DNA of 20,636 nucleotides. It comes from Rhizobium sp. Q54 (GTDB taxonomy: Bacteria > Bacteroidota > Bacteroidia > Flavobacteriales > Flavobacteriaceae). Shown here in pieces: positions 7,786-16,755 of the stretch. A model generated the notes under the pieces. That model was not told the DNA's origin, searched no databases, and saw only the letters and a list, made by a program, of their open reading frames with translations. Every line of letters begins with the position of its first letter. Position 1 is the first letter of the stretch. The translations under genes and the position numbers were made by a program. The stretch is taken from contig CALPLL020000005.1 of assembly GCA_943324395.2 (NCBI GenBank), positions 1 through 20,636 on the forward strand. Reading direction: 5' to 3'.

Positions 7786-8379
7786 TTGGAAAATAAAATT
7801 ATAGCTTTTTATAAAACTCAAAGTTTAGTAAACTTTATGAGGAAATTAATTTTTGTTTTATGTAGAACCATTAATGTTAAAATCATAAAAAAAATTAGAG
7901 TTTTTTTATATTTTGGTTCAAATGACTTAATAATAGGAAAAAACGTCAGGCTTTCTGGTCTTTGTTTAAAAGTTAACATGGAAAAAAACATAAATATATA
8001 TGATGGCTGTAAATTTGAACTATGTGAGGATTCAAACTTAACAATAGGTAGAAATGTAATATTTGCTTATGGTGTAATACTATGTTGTAGAAATAAAGTG
8101 ACAATTGGAGATGATGTTCAAATTGGAGAATATACTTCAATTAGAGATACAACACATGATTATTCCGAATTAGGAGTGCCAATGAAATACAACCCTGATA
8201 TTTCAAATGAAATTAACATTGGTAATAATGTTTGGATTGGAAGAGGTTGTATGATAATGCCAGGAACAATAATTGAAGATGGGGTGGTGGTAGGTGCAAA
8301 TAGTATAGTTAAGGGTCATTTATTAGCTAATAATATATATGCAGGAAGCCCAATTAAATTTATTAAAAGTAGAATCTAA
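7786..8379 (+). CDS. Hexapeptide-repeat (left-handed beta-helix) acyltransferase
   Basis: Probably an O- or N-acetyltransferase acting on a sugar. From about residue 47 the protein is a run of imperfect hexapeptide repeats (LIIGKNV, LTIGRNV, VTIGDDVQIGEYTSI, INIGNNVWIGRGCMI). The loop DTTHDYS carries the likely catalytic His124. The end, YAGSPIKFIKS, is the usual capping segment of the maltose/galactoside acetyltransferase-like group. The N-terminal ~45 residues are basic and hydrophobic and may associate with membrane. Start choice is uncertain: TTG 7786 gives 197 residues and lies four codons after an in-frame stop, while ATG 7837 gives 180 and keeps the whole helix domain. It lacks the N-terminal Rossmann-like part of PglD, so it is not an obvious PglD. 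Confidence 0.88.
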   Translation: MENKIIAFYKTQSLVNFMRKLIFVLCRTINVKIIKKIRVFLYFGSNDLIIGKNVRLSGLCLKVNMEKNINIYDGCKFELCEDSNLTIGRNVIFAYGVILCCRNKVTIGDDVQIGEYTSIRDTTHDYSELGVPMKYNPDISNEINIGNNVWIGRGCMIMPGTIIEDGVVVGANSIVKGHLLANNIYAGSPIKFIKSRI

Positions 8380-8385
8380 AAAAGT

Positions 8386-9552
8386 ATGAAGTTAAAATTA
8401 GCAATTATAACATCTCACCCAATTCAATACAATGCACCTCTATTTGACTTATTAGCTAGAGAAACGAGTTTCGAATTGAAAGTCTTTTACACTTGGGGAG
8501 AATCTTCTTTGGGCGCAAGGTTTGATCCTGATTTTGGAAAAATAATAGATTGGGACATACCGTTATTAGAGGGTTACAGTTACCACTTTACTCGGAATAC
8601 CTCCAAGAAACCCGGCTCACACTCTTTTAGGGGTATTAAAAATCCAGATCTCATTAATGAAATTGAAATATGGGGAGCTGACATTATATGGGCTTGGGGC
8701 TGGGCCTTTCATAGTCATCTCAAATTAATTCGCCATTTCCATGGAAAAAAAACAGTTTGGTTTCGAGGCGACTCCACCTTGTTAGACGAACCCAAAGCAT
8801 TTTCAATTAAGAAAATTCTTCGGCGTATTTTTTTAAGATGGGTATACAAACATGTGGATAAAGCATTTTTTGTAGGCACACATAATAAATTCTATTTTGA
8901 AGCCCATGGCTTAAAACAAAATCAATTAATTTACGCTCCACATGCTATTGATAATAATCGTTTTTTAGATTCTTCGGGTGAAAAAGAAAAGAAAGCTCAA
9001 AAATGGCGTGCAGATCTTGGATTTTTAAAAGACGATTTTGTTTTGCTTTATGCAGGTAAATTAGAACCTCGAAAAAACCTATTCTTTTTAATTAATTTAA
9101 TGGAAGCTGCTGAAGATGAGAATTTAAAATTACTCATTATTGGTAATGGGCCATTAGAAAAAGAACTTCAGGCAAAATTTAGAGAGGATAAAAGGGTTAC
9201 TTTTTTGGGGTTTATAAATCAGTCTGAAATGCCTATATCATATAGAGTTTCGAATTTATTTATTCTTTCATCTGTAAACGAAACATGGGGACTATCCATT
9301 AATGAAGCTTTGGCTTGCGGAACCCCTGTTTTGGCAAGCAATAAATGTGGTGGTGCAATTGATTTAATTAACGAAACAAATGGTTTAATTTTTGATCCAA
9401 TTAATGGGATTAATGAAGTGGTAAAATACTTAAAAAGCAAAAAATATAGTATTTTTAATGATAGAAGTTTACTTCTAGGGCATGATTATAATGATATTGT
9501 AAAAGCAGTTGTTTTGGAAATTAACCTAATTAGATTAAAAGAAAATAATTAA
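8386..9552 (+). CDS. GT4-family glycosyltransferase
   Basis: A GT-B transferase of 388 residues. The N-terminus KLAIITSHPIQYNAPLF is a recognisable start in this family, giving good support for ATG 8386. The donor domain has LLYAGKLEPRKN (220-231), LLIIGNGPL, and the E-x7-E signature in ETWGLSINE (Glu299, Glu307), followed by ALACGTPVLAS. Composition is visibly less AT-rich than the block before it (22 of 60 G+C in 8701-8760 against 9 of 60 in 7681-7740), so a segment boundary may lie near 8380. Sugar specificity unknown. Confidence 0.93.
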   Translation: MKLKLAIITSHPIQYNAPLFDLLARETSFELKVFYTWGESSLGARFDPDFGKIIDWDIPLLEGYSYHFTRNTSKKPGSHSFRGIKNPDLINEIEIWGADIIWAWGWAFHSHLKLIRHFHGKKTVWFRGDSTLLDEPKAFSIKKILRRIFLRWVYKHVDKAFFVGTHNKFYFEAHGLKQNQLIYAPHAIDNNRFLDSSGEKEKKAQKWRADLGFLKDDFVLLYAGKLEPRKNLFFLINLMEAAEDENLKLLIIGNGPLEKELQAKFREDKRVTFLGFINQSEMPISYRVSNLFILSSVNETWGLSINEALACGTPVLASNKCGGAIDLINETNGLIFDPINGINEVVKYLKSKKYSIFNDRSLLLGHDYNDIVKAVVLEINLIRLKENN

Positions 9553-9558
9553 CAAATA

Positions 9559-10593
9559 GTGTCAAATAAATCAATAAAATTATTAATTGTTGGTTCCAAT
9601 TATTCTTGGTCACTTGAAAATTATTTTATAAACTATTTGACTGAAATGGGAGTCGAGATAAAATTATTCCCTGCACAAGTATTATTTTACGAATATTATT
9701 ATGGTAAAAAAATAAACAAATTTTTATATCGGCTCAAATTGTCAAAAATTGAAAGAAATATTAATCAACTTTTTAATGAAACCGTTTTACTTTATAATCC
9801 GACACATATCTTCGTTTTTAAAGGTATGGAACTTACCCCCAAAAGTTTATTATGGGCGAAACAACGCGGCATTAAATTAGTAAATTACAATCCAGATAAC
9901 CCATTTATATTTTCAGGCAAAGGAAGTGGCAATTCCAACATAACAAAATCTATTGAATTGTACGATTCGCACTTTACTTACAATTTAGAAATTCAAAAAA
10001 AACTGAAAGAGCAGCACAAAGTGAAAACGGAGTTACTTCCTTTTGCATTCGATATCAGTGAGGAATTATTTGAAGTTTGTCAAAAGGAAAAAGAAGTTTT
10101 AAAGGTTTGTTTTCTGGGTAATCCCGATAAATTAAGGGCATCATTTATTCAATCATTAGCCAACAATGGGATTGAAATTGATGTTTATGGAAACGATTGG
10201 AATAAATTTGTGATTCATAAAAACATTACTTCTCATCCACCTGTATATGAACATGAACAGTGGAAAACGTTGCGAAAATACCGAGTTCAATTGAATTTAA
10301 TGCGAATTCACAATTTGGATTCTCACAACATGCGTACATTTGAAATACCATGTATTGGAGGAATTCAATTGGCACCGGATACCAAAGAACATCAATTGTT
10401 TTTTGAGGTAGATAAAGAGGTTTTTTTATACACTACTTTGGAGGAATGTGTATCTAAAATTGATTATTTACTTTCTTTAGCCACTGAACAAGCCAATAAA
10501 TTTAGAGTTTTTGCAAGGGAAGCCTGCCTAAACAAAAAACACAGTTACAAAGACCGAGCCTTACAAGTCTTGGAAGTCTTAGAAAAATTATAG
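9559..10593 (+). CDS. CgeB-like glycosyltransferase (GTG start)
   Basis: Resembles the CgeB / Glyco_trans_1_2 group of GT-B proteins. The N-terminal domain has LLIVGSNYSWS and the block KLVNYNPDNPF (107-117). The C-terminal domain has LKVCFLGNPDKLRASFI, DVYGNDW and the characteristic NMRTFEIPCIGGIQL (257-271). That is followed by the KEVFLYTTLEECVSKIDYLL segment seen at the end of this domain. GTG 9559 is forced: the in-frame codon three upstream is the stop of the preceding gene, and no ATG occurs before the first strand. The leader ACAAATAGTG is identical to that of the 3905 gene. Likely adds one sugar of the repeat unit; donor unknown. Confidence 0.82.
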   Translation: MSNKSIKLLIVGSNYSWSLENYFINYLTEMGVEIKLFPAQVLFYEYYYGKKINKFLYRLKLSKIERNINQLFNETVLLYNPTHIFVFKGMELTPKSLLWAKQRGIKLVNYNPDNPFIFSGKGSGNSNITKSIELYDSHFTYNLEIQKKLKEQHKVKTELLPFAFDISEELFEVCQKEKEVLKVCFLGNPDKLRASFIQSLANNGIEIDVYGNDWNKFVIHKNITSHPPVYEHEQWKTLRKYRVQLNLMRIHNLDSHNMRTFEIPCIGGIQLAPDTKEHQLFFEVDKEVFLYTTLEECVSKIDYLLSLATEQANKFRVFAREACLNKKHSYKDRALQVLEVLEKL

Positions 10594-10596
10594 ATA

Positions 10597-11712
10597 ATGG
10601 ATAAAATAGCAATTGTTCATTTTCAGCCTCTAGAAAAATATCCACCAGTAATGAATGTAATTAATAGCATTTCGAGATTGGATAATACCAATTGTAGGAT
10701 TTATACCACAAACAATTATAGAAATAAGAATTGGTTTGCAACATATAAAATTCAAATTAATAGAGTAGGTACTATTAAAAATAATTCTTTATCCAGATAT
10801 TGGTGTTATGTTAAATTTAATAGCATTACTTTTTTAAGTTTACTTTATAAAAAACCGAATGTTGTTTTAGCTTTTGAAACCTATAGTATTTTGCCAATTT
10901 ATTTGTATAAAAAACTCTTTTTTAAAACTAAAGTACACATTCATTACCATGAATATACCAGCACAGAGGAGATTAAGAGGAACTCCTATTATTATAAAGT
11001 ATTGCATGCTTTAGAAAAAAAACTCTTTATTACTTGCGAATCCATTTCGCATACCAATGAAGATCGAATGCAATTATTTTTAAAGGATTATCCTTTTATT
11101 AATAAGTCAAAAGGAATTATAGCTCCGAATTTACCACCAAGCAATTGGTACGATTATGCAAAATTATATAAAAAAGAAAATACTACCGGAATTGTCCGTT
11201 TAGTGCATGTGGGAGCGTTGAGCTTAGACACGATGTATGTTAAAAAAATGGTGGAATGGGTAATTGCTCAAAATGGATTATTCACTTTAGATTTTTATAC
11301 GGATAATATAACAGAGGATGCCAGAAAATTTATTGAGGAATTGCAATACAGTAAAATTCAATTGCATAAGAGTGTCAATTATTTTGATCTCCCAAAAGTT
11401 TTGATTTATTATGATATTGGTTTAACAATTTATAATGGACACATTCTAAACTATGTTTATAATGTTCCCAATAAAGTTCTGGAATATTTGTCTTGCGGAT
11501 TAAGGGTTTGGCATTCCAGTGAATTAATTAGTACACAAAAATTCATTAATGAGAATAAAATATTGGGTTGTAAAAGTATTGATTTTAAAACAGTTGAGAC
11601 ATTGCAAACGGATTCATTTGAGAAATTGAGAATTTTCAATACAAATGGTTCATTTGAAACTATATTGAATGCTCCAAGTGAATTAGTTATTAAATTAACA
11701 GGTTTAAAATAA
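10597..11712 (+). CDS. GT-B glycosyltransferase (GT4-like, divergent)
   Basis: A 371-residue protein with the two-domain GT-B pattern. The N-terminal domain has IAIVHFQPLEKYPPVMN and LAFETYSILPIYLYKKL. The linker carries HYHEYTS (117-123), a motif common in polysaccharide GT-B enzymes. The C-terminal domain has IVRLVHVGALSLD (199-211), LDFYTDN, and VPNKVLEYLSCGLRVWHS (290-307). There the NKxxEYLxCG block replaces a full E-x7-E signature. It is more divergent than the GT4s at 5761, 8386 and 13081, so the family assignment is less certain. It starts 3 bp after the preceding stop, and the polymerase follows 4 bp after its end. Confidence 0.8.
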   Translation: MDKIAIVHFQPLEKYPPVMNVINSISRLDNTNCRIYTTNNYRNKNWFATYKIQINRVGTIKNNSLSRYWCYVKFNSITFLSLLYKKPNVVLAFETYSILPIYLYKKLFFKTKVHIHYHEYTSTEEIKRNSYYYKVLHALEKKLFITCESISHTNEDRMQLFLKDYPFINKSKGIIAPNLPPSNWYDYAKLYKKENTTGIVRLVHVGALSLDTMYVKKMVEWVIAQNGLFTLDFYTDNITEDARKFIEELQYSKIQLHKSVNYFDLPKVLIYYDIGLTIYNGHILNYVYNVPNKVLEYLSCGLRVWHSSELISTQKFINENKILGCKSIDFKTVETLQTDSFEKLRIFNTNGSFETILNAPSELVIKLTGLK

Positions 11713-11716
11713 ACAA

Positions 11717-13078
11717 ATGAAAAACTATCTTAATTATACAATCGCTTTAGCTACCTTTTTGGGTTTTAAATTCTATTTTGAATACGATAGCTTGTCAGCG
11801 ATTGCTATAGGTATTTTTTTATATTGGGTAAGTGCCTTGTTAATTAGAGCCAATGATTCTTTACCTATCAAAGAATTTTTTTTAAGTTTGTATGCATTAC
11901 AATATTTGTTTGGAGCTGCACTAACCTACAATGGTTTAGATGAATACAATCCTATTGAATATCAAATGAGAGTTCCAAGTACTACTTATTTTTTATATGT
12001 AATACCGGTATTTCTTAGTTTTTGTTTAGGATTTAATGTGTTTTCAAAAAAGTATTCATTAGCTATTGATAGAGCGACAATAAACCTATGGCTTATCCAG
12101 CATCCTCAAGCACCCTATTATTTTATTGGTATCGGTTTTTTAGCTTCTTTTACATCTGGTATTTTTCCATCTAGCTTGAATTTTGTGATATACTTACTTT
12201 CAGGATTCAAATACGTGGGACTTTTTATTTTATTAATAAGTTATAGAACCATTAAGCCTATATTAATGGCATTAATTTACGGTTCTATTTTGATTAGTTC
12301 ATTTAAGGGCGGGATGTTTCATGATTTATTAACTTGGATAATAATAGTATCATTATTAATAGTTTATCGTTATAAACCAAACTGGAAATATAAAATTATA
12401 GGTATGTTAGTTTTTGGAATCTTTGCCATTTTTATTCAATCGATAAAAAGTGGGTTGAGAGAACAAACTTGGTTTGGCAACAAAGAAGCTTCCCTTTCAC
12501 TAGTAGAGGATGTAACAAAAGACGTAACTTCTTCAAACGATGGATTGTTGAGCATGAAAAATTTAGGACCCAATATCATTCGAATCAATCAAGGCTGGGT
12601 GTTGGCCAGTTCCTTGGATTATGTGCCTCGAGTGATGGAACATACCAATGGGAAATTGCTATATAATTATAGCTATGCTGCCCTAGTACCTAGAGTTTTT
12701 GATGCAGATAAATTAAATGTAGGGGGACATGATTTAGTGAATAAATATGCGGGCAGAGAAATCAGTGGGGAAACTTCGGTTGCATTGGGTTTGTTTACCG
12801 ATGCGTATGTCGATTTTGGTGCTATTGGCGCTATTTTTTGTGTTTTTTTATTTGGATTACTGTACGGTTATATATTGAATCAATTTTTTGTAAACTCAAC
12901 AAAGTATCCTATCTTAATATTATTTGTTACGTTGGCATTTATTTATCCTATTCGCCCTGATACGGATACTGGTTCTGCCTTAGGAAATTTATTTAAAACC
13001 ATTATATTAATTTGGATAGTTATTCGTCTTTATCCTAGTTATTTTAAATTGACTAATAGAAACAAACTGAATTCTTAA
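11717..13078 (+). CDS. wzy: O-antigen/oligosaccharide repeat-unit polymerase (Wzy-like)
   Basis: A polytopic inner-membrane protein of 453 residues with about ten to twelve hydrophobic segments. There is a large extracytoplasmic loop between about residues 240 and 365. The loop holds the family-like features: SSLDYVPRVMEHTNG, then ALVPRVFDADKLNVG (about 325-340, resembling the PR-x(n)-DKP motif of this family), then ISGETSVALGLFTDAYVDFG before the last segments. Wzy proteins join lipid-linked repeat units on the periplasmic side and normally work with Wzx and Wzz, neither of which is visible here. A ligase of the WaaL type has similar topology, but the motifs fit polymerase better. Its presence beside Wzm/Wzt is unusual. 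Confidence 0.8.
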   Translation: MKNYLNYTIALATFLGFKFYFEYDSLSAIAIGIFLYWVSALLIRANDSLPIKEFFLSLYALQYLFGAALTYNGLDEYNPIEYQMRVPSTTYFLYVIPVFLSFCLGFNVFSKKYSLAIDRATINLWLIQHPQAPYYFIGIGFLASFTSGIFPSSLNFVIYLLSGFKYVGLFILLISYRTIKPILMALIYGSILISSFKGGMFHDLLTWIIIVSLLIVYRYKPNWKYKIIGMLVFGIFAIFIQSIKSGLREQTWFGNKEASLSLVEDVTKDVTSSNDGLLSMKNLGPNIIRINQGWVLASSLDYVPRVMEHTNGKLLYNYSYAALVPRVFDADKLNVGGHDLVNKYAGREISGETSVALGLFTDAYVDFGAIGAIFCVFLFGLLYGYILNQFFVNSTKYPILILFVTLAFIYPIRPDTDTGSALGNLFKTIILIWIVIRLYPSYFKLTNRNKLNS

Positions 13079-13080
13079 TT

Positions 13081-14208
13081 TTGAAACTAAAAATTCTACT
13101 TTGTTACGAGTATTTCTTGCCTGCCTACAAAGCTGGTGGTCCCATTCAATCTCTTGCCAATCTCATAAGGAACCTGAATGAGAAATACGACTTTTATGTA
13201 ATTACAACCAATAAAGATTTGGGTAGCAATGAGCCTTTAGCAGTAATTCCAAATAAGTGGCAGGATTTTGAAAATGGAAAAGCAAAGGTCATTTATTTAA
13301 GCAACGAAAAGACGAAACTTATTTATATTAAAAAATTAATACAGGAAATAAATCCTGATAAAATTATGGTTAATGGAATCTATTCAATTCCTTTTTCAAT
13401 ACTTCCATCTTACTTTTTTCCTAATAAAACAATAATGCATGTAAGAGGAATGCTACATCCAGGTGCATTAGCACAAAAAAGTTATAAGAAAAAACTTTTT
13501 TTAATAGGGTTGAAGTGGCTTGGCATTCACAATAAAATTGTTTTTTGTGCTAGTGATGAAAAAGAAGTGAGCTTTACCAAAGCTATTTTTGGGAAAAATT
13601 CAAAAGTGAAAATTGCTCAAAATTTTCCTGCTACTTATGATACTAAACCTGAAATAATTCAAAAAGAGGTTGGAGACTTAAAATTAGTTAGCATTGCCCT
13701 GATTGGTCCTATGAAAAACCATGCCTTGGTTTTAGAAGCTCTAGCTTTAGTAAAATCAAATGTAAGTTGGGACATTTATGGACCAATAAAAGACAACAAA
13801 TATTGGGAGTATTGCAAACAACTTATTGAAGCGCTTCCCGAAAATATTAAAGTAACTTATAAAGGAGAAGTTAATCCAAAACGAGTTTTTGAAACTTTAA
13901 AGGATTATCATTTTTTTATTCTGCCAAGTGAAAGCGAGAATTTCGGGCATGCATTATATGAATCAATGATAGCTGGAAAGCCAATCATTACAAGTCACAA
14001 TACTCCTTGGAATAATTTAGAAATTCACAATGCAGGATACAATGTGGAATTAAATCCTGAAGCGATTGCCTTGGCAATACAAACAGTTGCAAATTTAGAT
14101 AATCAAGACTATTTAGTTAAAGTTGAAGCCACTAGATTCTTTGCAAAAAATGCAATTAATGAAAAAGTAATAAATAATCAATATTATAACTTATTTCAGA
14201 TAAAATAA
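13081..14208 (+). CDS. GT4-family glycosyltransferase (TTG start)
   Basis: A GT-B transferase of 375 residues. The N-terminus KLKILLCYEYFLPAYKAGGP (2-21) is the first strand plus the Gly-rich acceptor loop. The start must therefore lie at or next to TTG 13081, two bases after the preceding stop. The donor domain has LVSIALIGPMKNHALVLEAL (202-221), WDIYGPI, and E-x7-E in ESENFGHALYE (Glu286, Glu294), followed by SMIAGKPIITS. Members with this N-terminus occur widely in polysaccharide clusters. A 48-bp gap separates it from the carbamoyltransferase. Sugar specificity unknown. Confidence 0.92.
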   Translation: MKLKILLCYEYFLPAYKAGGPIQSLANLIRNLNEKYDFYVITTNKDLGSNEPLAVIPNKWQDFENGKAKVIYLSNEKTKLIYIKKLIQEINPDKIMVNGIYSIPFSILPSYFFPNKTIMHVRGMLHPGALAQKSYKKKLFLIGLKWLGIHNKIVFCASDEKEVSFTKAIFGKNSKVKIAQNFPATYDTKPEIIQKEVGDLKLVSIALIGPMKNHALVLEALALVKSNVSWDIYGPIKDNKYWEYCKQLIEALPENIKVTYKGEVNPKRVFETLKDYHFFILPSESENFGHALYESMIAGKPIITSHNTPWNNLEIHNAGYNVELNPEAIALAIQTVANLDNQDYLVKVEATRFFAKNAINEKVINNQYYNLFQIK

Positions 14209-14256
14209 ATTTAAAATTATTACCATTAATACCCTCCACTAAATCACATAAATTCT

Positions 14257-15984
14257 ATGATAATTCTCGGACTTAACGCCTACCACGCAGATTCCTCTGC
14301 CGCTATTTTTGTAAATGGAAAAATGATTGCTGCTACTGAAGAAGAGCGTTTTCGACGAATTAAACATTGGGCTGGGTTTCCAAGTCAAGCAATTGAATTT
14401 TGCTTAAAAGAAGCTGGTGTTACGATTAATGAGGTAGATCATATTTGTATTGGGCGTGACCCAAAAGCAAAGGTTTGGAACAAAGCCAAATACGTTCTGA
14501 AAAGCTTGACCAAGAAAAATACTTTGATCTTGGATCGCTTTAAAAATAGCAATAAGATTAAAAGTTTAGAAAGTGAATTTGCTTCCCATTTTGATTGTAA
14601 AGAGGTGGATATAAAAAGTAAAATAATTAATGTTGAGCACCACAGAAGTCATTTGGCATCAGCTTTTTTTGCTAGCCCATTTGACGAAGCAGCGATTTTA
14701 TCAATTGATGGATCAGGTGATTTTACCACTACTATGATTGCGGTAGGAAAGGAAAACCAAATTGAAGTTTTAGATTCTATAGATTTTCCCGTTAGTGCAG
14801 GTTTGTTTTATTCGGCTTTTACGCAGTATTTGGGTTTTCCACATTATGGAGACGAGTACAAAGTAATGGGATTAGCCCCTTATGGCGAACCTATATTTGT
14901 AGAAGAAATTAGAAAAATTCTTCATTTTGATTCCGATGGCTTATTCAGTTGGGATGCCGATTATTTTGTAAATCCCAATGAAATAAAATTGGATTATGAT
15001 ACAAATATTCCATTAATCTCAAATCTTTTCGGAACAAAAATGGTCGAAGTGTTTGGTCCAGCTAGAAAAGAAGGGGAAGAATTAACTCAAAAACACAAGG
15101 ATATTGCAACGAGTGTTCAAAGGGTTTGTGAAGAATTAATACTTCACCTTTTAAATCATTTGCAAAAAAGAACAGGTTTAAAAAATGTATGTATTGCTGG
15201 TGGTGTTGCCCAAAACTCAGTAGCCAATGGGATAATTTTAGAAAAAACAGCATTTGAAAATTTATACATTCCTTCTGCGGGTCATGACGCTGGAATAAGT
15301 ATGGGTTGTGCATTATATGCCTACAATCACATTTTAAAAAACCCAAGACAACCTGCTATTTACAATGCCTATACTGGTAGTAAATTTTCAAATGAAGAAA
15401 TTGAAGTGTTTTTAAAAGAACGTGGAATAAAATATGAACGACTTGAAGATGCTGAATTATATGATAGAATTACAGATAAACTTATAGAGCCAGGAGTTGT
15501 TGGTTGGTTTAGTGGCAGAGCAGAATTTGGTCCTCGAGCCTTGGGTGGCAGAAGTATCATTGCAGATCCCAGAAATAATAAAGCCAAAGAATTATTGAAT
15601 GCTAAGATAAAACGAAGAGAAAGTTTCCGCCCATTTGCGCCAAGCATTTTGAGAGAATATGTTTCAGACTATTTTACCAAAGTAGAAGAGGTACCATTTA
15701 TGGAAAAAGTATTTCCTATAAAACCAGAAAAACAAGCTGAAATACCAGCTGTAACTCATGTAGACGGAACTGGTCGTTTGCAAACAGTAAGTAAAGAAGT
15801 AAGTCCAAGATATTATGCTCTTATTGATCGATTTAGGGAAAAAACGGGGGTGCCAATTTTATTAAATACTTCATTTAATGAAAATGAACCAATTGTTAAT
15901 ACTCCTGCTGAAGCTTTAGATTGTTTTCTAAGAACTCAAATGGACATGCTAGTATTAGAAAATTGCATCATAGAAAGACAATAA
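14257..15984 (+). CDS. Carbamoyltransferase (NodU/CmcH/TobZ family)
   Basis: Transfers a carbamoyl group from carbamoyl phosphate, via an ATP-dependent carbamoyl-adenylate, to a hydroxyl of a sugar or other small acceptor. The 575-residue length is full for the family. Domain 1 (Kae1/ASKHA-like) begins ILGLNAYHADSSAAIF and has the metal-binding histidines in VEHHRSHLASAF (127-138) and the DGSGD phosphate loop (151-155). GGVAQN (315-320) and AGHDAG (341-346) complete the site. The C-terminal YrdC-like part has FSGRAEFGPRALGGRS (418-433) and RESFRPFAPSIL. The gene is intact, with better G+C content than the central block. It predicts a carbamoylated residue in the finished glycan, which is inference from family and neighbours. 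Confidence 0.95.
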   Translation: MIILGLNAYHADSSAAIFVNGKMIAATEEERFRRIKHWAGFPSQAIEFCLKEAGVTINEVDHICIGRDPKAKVWNKAKYVLKSLTKKNTLILDRFKNSNKIKSLESEFASHFDCKEVDIKSKIINVEHHRSHLASAFFASPFDEAAILSIDGSGDFTTTMIAVGKENQIEVLDSIDFPVSAGLFYSAFTQYLGFPHYGDEYKVMGLAPYGEPIFVEEIRKILHFDSDGLFSWDADYFVNPNEIKLDYDTNIPLISNLFGTKMVEVFGPARKEGEELTQKHKDIATSVQRVCEELILHLLNHLQKRTGLKNVCIAGGVAQNSVANGIILEKTAFENLYIPSAGHDAGISMGCALYAYNHILKNPRQPAIYNAYTGSKFSNEEIEVFLKERGIKYERLEDAELYDRITDKLIEPGVVGWFSGRAEFGPRALGGRSIIADPRNNKAKELLNAKIKRRESFRPFAPSILREYVSDYFTKVEEVPFMEKVFPIKPEKQAEIPAVTHVDGTGRLQTVSKEVSPRYYALIDRFREKTGVPILLNTSFNENEPIVNTPAEALDCFLRTQMDMLVLENCIIERQ

Positions 15985-16005
15985 TTAAATACAATATACT
16001 CAAAG

Positions 16006-16755
16006 TTGATTAAAATTTCAATCATAACGGTTTGTTATAATAGTGCTGCTACATTAGAAAAAACGATTCTTTCTGTAGCCAATCAAACGTATTCTAATAT
16101 AGAGTACATTATCGTTGATGGTAATTCAAAAGATGAAACAGTTGATATTATCAAAAAACAGGAAGATAAAATAACAAAATGGATTTCTGAACCAGATAAA
16201 GGACTTTATGATGCAATGAACAAAGGAATTAGTATGGCAACGGGAGATATTATTGGTATTTTAAATTCTGACGATACATTCTTTTCAAATGAAATATTAG
16301 CTGATATCGCAAAATTTCATCTTAATAATTCTATAGATGCTTCCGTTGGAAATATTATACAGCACAAAGAAGATGGGAAAATAGTTCGAGTTTATTCCTC
16401 TAAATATTGGAATCCTCAAAAGTTAATAATTGGATTTATGCCACCTCACCCTTCTATTTTTTTTAAAAGAGAATTATTTAATAAATTTGGCAATTACGAA
16501 TTGGGATTTATTATTGGTGCCGATTATGAATTAATTACCCGTTTTTTTCTTAAAGAAAATATAAGTTGGAAGTATTCTGAAATTACGACTACTTCAATGC
16601 TAGTTGGAGGATTAAGCAGTTCAGGTTCAAGTTCTTATAAACTTATAACAAATGAAATCCAAAAAGCACTAAAAATGAATGGCATTTCATATTCACCTTT
16701 TAAAATCAAAATGCGTTTTATTTGGAAAATAGCAGGTTTTTTAAAAAATGAGTAA
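16006..16755 (+). CDS. GT2-family glycosyltransferase (WcaE-like, TTG start)
   Basis: A 249-residue GT-A transferase of the colanic-acid WcaE-like subtype. It has ISIITVCYNSAATLEKTI (4-21), VDGNSKDET (37-45), the subtype hallmark SEPDKGLYDAMNKGI (61-75), and the metal-binding LNSDD (86-90). MPPHPSIFFKRELF and IGADYELITRFF complete the donor and acceptor region. TTG 16006 is required, because the next ATG would remove the nucleotide-binding strand. It overlaps the downstream SDR by 8 bp. Family members usually act early in repeat-unit assembly, but the position is not proven here. Confidence 0.92.
   Translation: MIKISIITVCYNSAATLEKTILSVANQTYSNIEYIIVDGNSKDETVDIIKKQEDKITKWISEPDKGLYDAMNKGISMATGDIIGILNSDDTFFSNEILADIAKFHLNNSIDASVGNIIQHKEDGKIVRVYSSKYWNPQKLIIGFMPPHPSIFFKRELFNKFGNYELGFIIGADYELITRFFLKENISWKYSEITTTSMLVGGLSSSGSSSYKLITNEIQKALKMNGISYSPFKIKMRFIWKIAGFLKNE

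Noticed and set aside
12469..12666. Alternative + frame inside the polymerase gene, as if a frameshift
   Set aside because: The main frame is continuous through the region and keeps the family-like loop motifs, so there is no frameshift.
15062..15647. Two minus-strand open frames (94 and 92 codons)
   Set aside because: Both lie antisense to the intact carbamoyltransferase and encode nothing recognisable.
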